From Magnetococcales bacterium (GTDB lineage: Bacteria; Pseudomonadota; Magnetococcia; Magnetococcales; UBA8363): DNA of 49,389 nucleotides. Both the position numbers and the translations under genes were made by a program. The stretch lies in the NCBI GenBank assembly GCA_015232865.1, contig JADFYU010000019.1:1-49389 (forward strand), written 5' to 3'. The notes beneath the pieces are model-generated. The model did not search any database, had not been told where the DNA came from, and saw only the letters and a program-made list of their open reading frames with translations. Each line of letters opens with the position of its first letter. Position 1 is the stretch's first letter. Below are positions 43,827 to 49,389 of the stretch, in pieces.

Positions 43827-45026
43827 TTATACCGTCTCCTCCAGCCCATTCCACCATCCAGACGCCACAGAAAGAGCCTGTTTTGCGCCCGCTACATCGT
43901 GTACCCGAAAAACCGCTGCTCCGGCCAGATATCCCAAGGCAGCCAAAACATGACTGCCCACATCGCGACGATTGGCGACTGGCTCCCGAGCCAGTTGACC
44001 GACGATGCGCTTGCGTGAGAGTCCCAGCAGGAGGGGCGCACCCAAGCCACAAAGTGTTCGTTGTCGGCTCATCAGAGTCAAATTATGCACCGCCTCTTTT
44101 CCAAAACCAATGCCTGGGTCTACCATCAATCGATTCGGCTTGATTCCGTTCTCCAGGCAAAAATCCATCCGCTCCGCCAAAAAACCATACACTTCGCTCA
44201 AGACATGGTCATAATGTGGAGCTTGCTGCATGGTGGCCGGTTTGCCACGCATATGCATGAGAATCAGTGGACAGTCGGCTTCGGCCAGCACAGCAGCGAT
44301 CGATCGACTCTGACCTGGATCGCCAGCCAACGCCGTCACATCGTTGATCAATGCGGCTCCGGCCTCTAAAACGGCCTCCATCACCTCGGGCTTTGAACTG
44401 TCTACACTGATGGGAATATCCAGTGTTTCCGAGAGCGTACGCACCACCTCGACGACCCGTCGTAACTCCTCTTCCAGCGAAACCGGATCGGCACCGGGTC
44501 GGGTGGATTCCCCGCCAATATCCAGAATGTCCGCCCCATCCCGAGCCATCTGCAACCCTTGAGCAATGGCCCGCTGTACGGTTTGGCTGCCGTCACCGGA
44601 AAAGGAGTCATGGGTAACGTTGACGATACCCATGACTGTCGGACGGTTAAAATCCAGTTGCCACGATTTGACCTTTCCCCGCCAATGCCAAAGCGGAGGT
44701 GCGGCGCAGTGGGCAGCCAAGGTTTTGCTCAAACAGTTGGCCGCCATGTCGTTTCCCTGTTGGTTGAGGGTTTCAATCCACAGTCTCAGTTGGTTGGTGC
44801 GAAGGCGGCCGACGGCGTGTTGACCGCCATCACGTTGTTTTTCTATCAGCACCCCCGGTGGCAACCTTCCCCAACCGCTCCGCCAATCGGTCAGTCGCAC
44901 CATCCACAGAGCCTCGGCATCGGCTCGGTGTGGAAGAGAGTCGGCTAGAGGACGGGTCGATCCATCGGTATCTGTTTTCCAGGAGGTAAGACCAATAAGC
45001 GGTTCAAGCAGAGCGTAAACAGCCAT
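43827..45026 (-). CDS. folP: Dihydropteroate synthase with N-terminal extension
   Basis: A 399-aa protein. Residues about 128-395 are a dihydropteroate synthase (joins pABA to the pterin pyrophosphate for folate): GIVNVTHDSFS, GADILDIGGESTRPGA, SVDSSKPEV, INDVTAL, DPGIGFGK and LLGLSRKR. The first loop has THDSFS where most have TPDSFS. The N-terminal 125 residues are extra compared with the 280-aa family and have no clear catalytic motif; such extensions occur in alphaproteobacterial FolP. ATG 45026 has AGGA six bases upstream. Confidence 0.93.
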   Translation of the reverse strand: MAVYALLEPLIGLTSWKTDTDGSTRPLADSLPHRADAEALWMVRLTDWRSGWGRLPPGVLIEKQRDGGQHAVGRLRTNQLRLWIETLNQQGNDMAANCLSKTLAAHCAAPPLWHWRGKVKSWQLDFNRPTVMGIVNVTHDSFSGDGSQTVQRAIAQGLQMARDGADILDIGGESTRPGADPVSLEEELRRVVEVVRTLSETLDIPISVDSSKPEVMEAVLEAGAALINDVTALAGDPGQSRSIAAVLAEADCPLILMHMRGKPATMQQAPHYDHVLSEVYGFLAERMDFCLENGIKPNRLMVDPGIGFGKEAVHNLTLMSRQRTLCGLGAPLLLGLSRKRIVGQLAREPVANRRDVGSHVLAALGYLAGAAVFRVHDVAGAKQALSVASGWWNGLEETV

Positions 45027-45042
45027 CTATTATCCTAAGTCA

Positions 45043-45187
45043 GGCAGTTGCACGGGTGTACCTGATGCAAAATAGCGGTTTGTCTGGTGAATGGAAAGAA
45101 AACGCCGTCACCTGATTGGTGATAAAGCTCTCTTCCCATTCGCCTGAAGAATCGAGAGGCTGGGCCTTGTGCATACGTTCAACTGCC
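45043..45187. repeat. MITE-like imperfect palindrome bounded by R2 arms
   Basis: A 145-base element with terminal arms GGCAGTTG and CAACTGCC. Inner arms GGTGAATGGAAAGA and TCTTCCCATTCGCC also pair, so the whole could fold as one long imperfect hairpin. It fills the gap between ftsH and folP, starting four bases past the ftsH stop. No coding capacity. Ends match the other R2 repeats. Confidence 0.55.
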
Positions 45188-45191
45188 GAAT

Positions 45192-47141
45192 TCAAGATTT
45201 TTCGTCGGTCGAATCGGGCTTGTCGTCTCCCTCATCGGTTTTGGCTGAAATATCGACGGTATCGACAACCTTCAAGTGAGGGGGTTCCGTCACTTTTTTA
45301 GCCAGGATCGGTTTTTTTTCGCGCGGTTTCAAGGCCTCTTCCAACGGTAGACCCTCAACCAGTTTGATTACCTCGTCTCCATCAATGGTTTCACGTTCCA
45401 GCAAGGCAGCCGCCATGTTTTTCAACACATCGACATTATCCTGAAGAATGGTTCTGGCCCGCTGATCGTTGCGGTCGATAATGGCTCGAATCTCATGGTC
45501 AATGGCCCGAGCGGTGTCTTCGGAGACATTCTTATGCTGGGTGATCTCCCGTCCGATAAAAATTTCCTCTTCGTTATCGCCATAGGCCAAAGGCCCCAAC
45601 GCTTCGGACATGCCAAAATCGCAGACCATCTTCCGGGCCAGATCCGTCGCCCGTTTAATGTCGTTTCCGGCACCGGTGGTCATTTGGTTCAACTCGATCT
45701 GTTCGGCAATACGACCACCCATCAAGATAGAAATATTGTTCTCCAGTTGCTCCTTGGAGTAGGTGTAACGATCTTCGGTCGGCAACTGCATGGTCAGGCC
45801 CAAAGCCCGGCCACGCGGTATGATGGTCACTTTGTGGACCGGATCAGTGCCGGGAAGAATGGTTGCGACGATGGCGTGTCCGGCCTCATGGTAGGCCGTG
45901 GTCTTGCGCTCTTTATCGGAGATGATGGCCGAGTTCCGGGGTTTGCCCATCATCACCTTGTCTTTGGCGGTTTCAAAATCCTCCATCTCAACCAATTTCT
46001 TGTCGGATCGGGCCGCCCCCAAAGCTGCCTCATTGACCAGATTGGCCAGATCGGCGCCGGAGAATCCCGGTGTGCCACGGGCGAGTACCTCGGCATCGAC
46101 ATTTTCAGAAACGGGAACCCGCCCCATGTGAACCAATAAAATTTGTGTCCGACCGTTGATATCGGGGTTGGGTACTTCGACTTGGCGGTCAAAGCGACCT
46201 GGTCGCAGAAGGGCCGGGTCCAAAACATCCGGGCGGTTGGTCGCCGCGACCAGAATGACCCCCTCAGCCGACTCAAATCCGTCCATCTCGACCAAAAGTT
46301 GGTTCAAGGTCTGCTCCCGTTCATCATGGCCACCGCCCAATCCGGCTCCCCGGTGGCGACCGACGGCGTCAATTTCGTCGATGAAGATGATGCAGGGCGC
46401 GTTCTTCCGACCCTGTTCAAACATATCCCGAACCCGTGCCGCACCGACACCGACAAACATTTCAACAAAATCAGAGCCGGACAGGTTGAAAAAAGGAACG
46501 TTGGCCTCGCCGGCAATGGCGCGGGCCAGCAGGGTTTTACCGGTTCCCGGAGGACCGATCAACAGCAGCCCTTTGGGAATTTTTCCACCAAGACGTTGAA
46601 ATTTTTGCGGGTTTCTCAAAAACGAAATAACCTCCTCCAACTCCTCCTTGGCCTCTTCAATACCGGCAACGTCGGCAAAGGTTACTTTGTTTTGCTTGTC
46701 GTCTGAGAGCATTTTTGCTTTGGACTTGCCAAAAGACATGGGTCCACGGCCACCGCCGCCACCCTGCATCTGCCGCATGAAGAAGATCCAGACGCCGATC
46801 AAAAGCAACATGGGGAACCAGCTGATCAGCAGGGTCAGCAGCAGGGAGGCCTCATCCGGGGGACGGGCGTTGATGTTGACTTTTTTCTCCCGCAGCATGC
46901 GAACCAGATCCGGGTCATCCGGCGTATAGGTAGAGAAGGTGCCGCCATCAGAGAGAATGCCGGTCAGGTTCCGACCTTGAATGGTCACATCCGTGACACG
47001 ACCCTGTTCCAACTGATAGTTGAATTCCGAAAACGGAACCTGTTGACTATGTTCAATGGGTTGATTGAACAGGTTGAACAACATGATCAACAACAGGCCG
47101 ATAACCAGCCACAAGGAAAGATTTTTGTAGAATCCGTTCAA
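45192..47141 (-). CDS. ftsH: ATP-dependent zinc metalloprotease FtsH
   Basis: A 649-aa membrane-bound AAA+ protease that degrades misfolded membrane and regulatory proteins. Two membrane helices (about 9-25 and 99-123) flank a periplasmic domain; Walker A is GPPGTGKT (196-203), Walker B IIFIDEID, the SRH region [12 protein letters not shown], and the zinc site HEAGH at 418-422. Translation starts at TTG 47141 with GGGAG eight bases upstream. The C-terminal tail is acidic. Confidence 0.97.
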   Translation of the reverse strand: MNGFYKNLSLWLVIGLLLIMLFNLFNQPIEHSQQVPFSEFNYQLEQGRVTDVTIQGRNLTGILSDGGTFSTYTPDDPDLVRMLREKKVNINARPPDEASLLLTLLISWFPMLLLIGVWIFFMRQMQGGGGGRGPMSFGKSKAKMLSDDKQNKVTFADVAGIEEAKEELEEVISFLRNPQKFQRLGGKIPKGLLLIGPPGTGKTLLARAIAGEANVPFFNLSGSDFVEMFVGVGAARVRDMFEQGRKNAPCIIFIDEIDAVGRHRGAGLGGGHDEREQTLNQLLVEMDGFESAEGVILVAATNRPDVLDPALLRPGRFDRQVEVPNPDINGRTQILLVHMGRVPVSENVDAEVLARGTPGFSGADLANLVNEAALGAARSDKKLVEMEDFETAKDKVMMGKPRNSAIISDKERKTTAYHEAGHAIVATILPGTDPVHKVTIIPRGRALGLTMQLPTEDRYTYSKEQLENNISILMGGRIAEQIELNQMTTGAGNDIKRATDLARKMVCDFGMSEALGPLAYGDNEEEIFIGREITQHKNVSEDTARAIDHEIRAIIDRNDQRARTILQDNVDVLKNMAAALLERETIDGDEVIKLVEGLPLEEALKPREKKPILAKKVTEPPHLKVVDTVDISAKTDEGDDKPDSTDEKS

Positions 47142-47220
47142 AAAACTGTCTCCCGGATGTTTTTGGCATCCATGGTTATTAAAATAATTAAGGGGTGCTC
47201 ATAACCCCTGCCAACCAACT

Positions 47221-47249
47221 AAGATATTTATCAAATGGCGAAAGTTCAA
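47221..47249 (-). promoter_or_regulatory. Candidate sigma-70 promoter for ftsH
   Basis: On the minus strand TTGAAC, 17 bases, TATCTT, 80 bases before the ftsH start. The 178-base gap to tilS also has a short stem AGGGGT/ACCCCT between promoter and gene. Confidence 0.45.
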
Positions 47250-47319
47250 CGTTTTCCGTTCATTTTTGGAAAAACATCAACAGGCTATGAAAAAAACAAA
47301 TCCCCCGCTCTGCGCAGCC

Positions 47320-48420
47320 CTAATGGGTTGCCTCCGTTGATTCGCAAAAAACAAGCCGTAAAACCTCTCGGCGGATGATGGCTCCACGAATCCGTATTTC
47401 CCCCCGTCTTCTAGCCGACCTGACCAACCGGATAAAGGCGGTCGCCGCATTCTGGGATGGGGGGTGGGGCGATTGAGTCACCGTTTGATGACCGCGTCGC
47501 AGCACCCGGACCAGCAGTTCGTCCGGTAGTAAAACCAGCGCGGACTGGCTGATGGAGAGCTGCCCATCCTGTTGTTCCGGTTGCAGGTGGGGCCATTGCT
47601 GTTTCAGGCACCATTCCAAAGCCTGCTCGACCTGAGCCAACCGTTGAGTGGTGGCACAGATTCGCTGAGCGGATTTTGGTTCCAGTTCGGCCAGCCTGGG
47701 CAGAACCAGATGACGCAGATTAGCCCGTCGATAATCGGTGTTTTGGTTGCTGGGATCTTCCTGCCAGGGAATTTCCTGATTCTGCAACCAGTCTTGCAAC
47801 TGTGCCCGACTAAAATTCAGAAGTGGCCGAATCAGATTGATTTCAAAAGCTGAATCGGCAATCAATAGTCGTGATGGCGCCATGGCACACAGTCCGGTCA
47901 CGCCGCTGCCACGGATCAAGCGTTCCATGAAGGTCTCAACCTGATCATCTTGATGGTGGCCGGTTATCAGAGAGCGGGCACCAAATTCTGCGGCAGTCCG
48001 GGTTAAAAATTCATAGCGAGCCAGACGGGCTTGCGCCGGCAGGTTTCCCGTGGTCTCCGGTTGCAACCAGCGTTCTGCTCGGGTTTTCAAGCCCAGTTTG
48101 GCGGCTGACTGCTGAACAAAAATCGCCTCTTGAGCGGACGCGTCACGCAGACCGTGATCAAAATGTGCCACCAGCAATGCCGGCTCCCGACCATCGACCG
48201 CAAACATCCGGCTTTGAACCAGAAGATGGAGCAGGGCGATGGAGTCTGAACCGCCAGAGACCGCTACCACCGCTCGGGATGACTCACCAACAAGCGGACG
48301 CATCGCCCGACAAAACGCCCGAATAAGCGCGATATCGTTGTTTGCATCCGCTCTTCGAAATCGTTGCGTTGCGTCGCCCTCTTTTCTGAGGTGACTACGG
48401 TCGGCCAACCCGCTCTTCAA
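47320..48420 (-). CDS. tilS: tRNA(Ile)-lysidine synthase
   Basis: Up to 366 aa. It converts C34 of tRNA-Ile(CAU) to lysidine so that AUA is read as isoleucine. PP-loop is SGGSDS (55-60), with ITGHHQDDQVETFMERLIRGSG downstream and a TilS C-terminal domain. The start is uncertain: TTG 48420 and TTG 48408 overlap the cpoB end; ATG 48303 would leave only 15 residues before the PP-loop. Confidence 0.95.
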   Translation of the reverse strand: MKSGLADRSHLRKEGDATQRFRRADANNDIALIRAFCRAMRPLVGESSRAVVAVSGGSDSIALLHLLVQSRMFAVDGREPALLVAHFDHGLRDASAQEAIFVQQSAAKLGLKTRAERWLQPETTGNLPAQARLARYEFLTRTAAEFGARSLITGHHQDDQVETFMERLIRGSGVTGLCAMAPSRLLIADSAFEINLIRPLLNFSRAQLQDWLQNQEIPWQEDPSNQNTDYRRANLRHLVLPRLAELEPKSAQRICATTQRLAQVEQALEWCLKQQWPHLQPEQQDGQLSISQSALVLLPDELLVRVLRRGHQTVTQSPHPPSQNAATAFIRLVRSARRRGEIRIRGAIIRREVLRLVFCESTEATH

Positions 48421-49285
48421 TCATCTGTAACCGTTGGTTGGCCAATGAGACAGCGTTTGAAGTGGGATAGTCGTTGACCAAGCGGGTGAGGCTGGCCCGA
48501 GCGTTCTGCATGTCTCCCAGTTCATAGAAGGCAAAGCCGATCTTCAAAAGACAGGCTGGAACCTTGGTGCTGGCCGGCCACTGAACCAAAACATTGTTGA
48601 ATGCCTGAAGGGATTCGGGATACTGCTTTTGAACATAGTGAAGTTCGCCGATCCAATATTGCGCGTTGTCCGCCAGGGTGTCTTTTGGAAACCAGCGCAA
48701 GAATTGATTGAAATCATCCAGGGATTCTTGATATTTACCGCTGCGCAATTTTGCAAAAGCTGCTTCATAGGCCTCTCTTGAGGAGGCGGGTGGCCGTTGG
48801 TTGGTCAGAACCGCAGGAGCGGGGGGTGGCGCGACAATAATGGGTTCCGGTGCTGGAGCCGGGGCGACAACAATGGGTCGGGCTGGCGGATTGACCTCGA
48901 CGATCGGAACTGCAACCGGTACCGGTTCGGTACTCAGACGGCTTTGCAGTTTTTGGTTTTCCCGCCTGGCCAGATCCAGATCACCTCGCAGTTCATTCAG
49001 CTCCTTTTCCAACAAGGAGACACGCCGCTCCACGTCTCCCAAAGCCTTTTTCTGGATCGTGCTGTTTTTTTCGAGTTGAGCCGAAACCGAGCTGATTTCA
49101 CCCTTCCAGGGCGGCGCTGGAGTGGCTGGCGGGCCGAGTTGGGCCTGAGGTTGTCCAACTGCTGGTGGGGTGTGGGCACTCGAATCGATGGTATGGGGCT
49201 GGGCACCGATGCTGCAACCACCCAGAACAACGGAGAGAGCCAGTAACGCTCCCCATCCTCTGAGGCCAGATCGCGGATAACTCAT
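48395..49285 (-). CDS. cpoB: Cell division coordinator CpoB (YbgF)
   Basis: A 296-aa Tol-Pal associated periplasmic protein. After a signal peptide with a lipobox-like VVLGGC (usual CpoB is not lipidated), a coiled coil follows (about 65-115), then a Pro/Val-rich linker and C-terminal TPR repeats (about 170-290; AYEAAFAKLRSGKYQESLDDF). ATG 49285 is chosen because GGAG lies nine bases upstream; ATG 49300 is directly after the pal stop. It coordinates PBP1B activity with Tol during division. Confidence 0.9.
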   Translation of the reverse strand: MSYPRSGLRGWGALLALSVVLGGCSIGAQPHTIDSSAHTPPAVGQPQAQLGPPATPAPPWKGEISSVSAQLEKNSTIQKKALGDVERRVSLLEKELNELRGDLDLARRENQKLQSRLSTEPVPVAVPIVEVNPPARPIVVAPAPAPEPIIVAPPPAPAVLTNQRPPASSREAYEAAFAKLRSGKYQESLDDFNQFLRWFPKDTLADNAQYWIGELHYVQKQYPESLQAFNNVLVQWPASTKVPACLLKIGFAFYELGDMQNARASLTRLVNDYPTSNAVSLANQRLQMIEERVGRP

Positions 49286-49300
49286 GAAAAAAAACTCCAT

Positions 49301-49389
49301 TTAGTAGGGTGAAACGGTAATTTCAGCCCGGCGATTTTTTGACCAGGCCATCTGGCTGTGACCGCGAACCAGGGGCCGTTCCTTGCCAT
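49301..49389 (-). CDS. pal: Peptidoglycan-associated lipoprotein Pal, C-terminal end (partial)
   Basis: Only the last 28 codons are inside the window. They read GKERPLVRGHSQMAWSKNRR and end AEITVSPY. This is the C-terminus of an OmpA-like Pal domain, where GEERP, GH and AWxKNRRVE are conserved. The gene continues past the window edge. Its stop touches the first possible cpoB start. Confidence 0.85.
   Translation of the reverse strand, partial: GKERPLVRGHSQMAWSKNRRAEITVSPY

Noticed and set aside
1..49389. CRISPR array or insertion sequence
   Set aside because: No regularly spaced identical repeats and no transposase or integrase frame were found.

Overview
The window is chromosomal DNA, most likely from a Pseudomonadota bacterium. 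Three syntenies support this: a pal-cpoB-tilS-ftsH-folP-glmM block of the alphaproteobacterial type, a thrS-infC-rpmI-rplT-pheS-pheT-ihfA block of the gammaproteobacterial type, and a full System I cytochrome c maturation operon (ccmABCDEFGH). This mixture, plus short dispersed G-rich repeats, would fit a deep-branching lineage such as Magnetococcales. That placement is inference from gene order only. No mobile element with a transposase or integrase, no CRISPR array and no intact tRNA or rRNA gene was found.

Layout. 1-3930: a Rel-type (p)ppGpp synthetase with a degenerate hydrolase domain, ridA, and an exported cysteine-repeat protein, interspersed with two repeat families (R1, G-rich; R2, palindromic). 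3959-9629: minus-strand ccmABCDEFGH, including a 44-residue ccmD overlapping both neighbours, followed upstream by a SPOR-domain protein (9641-10627). 10693-16172: plus-strand ACT regulator, def, and the origin-type cluster rpmH-rnpA-yidD-yidC-mnmE. 16198-18872: a minus-strand three-gene operon of unknown function, made of a 62-residue protein and two related RelA/SpoT-fold proteins whose catalytic residues are mostly lost. A tRNA-like 3' fragment lies just upstream of it. 19046-21741: an unfamiliar radical SAM protein translationally coupled to a glycosyltransferase. 21844-25184: exported thioredoxin-like protein, ftsY and a soluble lytic transglycosylase. 25197-32433: prfA-hemA, a small membrane protein, a TrkA-type K+ channel, pckA and pgi. 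32447-34815: nlpD-like gene, yqaA-like gene and pcm. 34960-42438: ihfA, pheT, pheS, rplT, rpmI, infC and thrS. 42435-49389: glmM, folP, ftsH, tilS, cpoB and the 3' end of pal.

Most genes serve core functions: translation (rpmH, rplT, rpmI, infC, thrS, pheST, prfA, def, mnmE, tilS), membrane protein insertion and quality control (yidD, yidC, ftsY, ftsH), envelope maintenance (pal, cpoB, nlpD, slt, glmM, SPOR), and respiration through c-type cytochromes (ccm, hemA). Three separate RelA/SpoT-fold proteins in one window, two of them with broken active sites and paired with a tiny upstream gene, are the best candidate here for an undescribed system. Second are the radical SAM/glycosyltransferase pair and the exported protein with two exact C-x8-C-x7-C-x10-C repeats.
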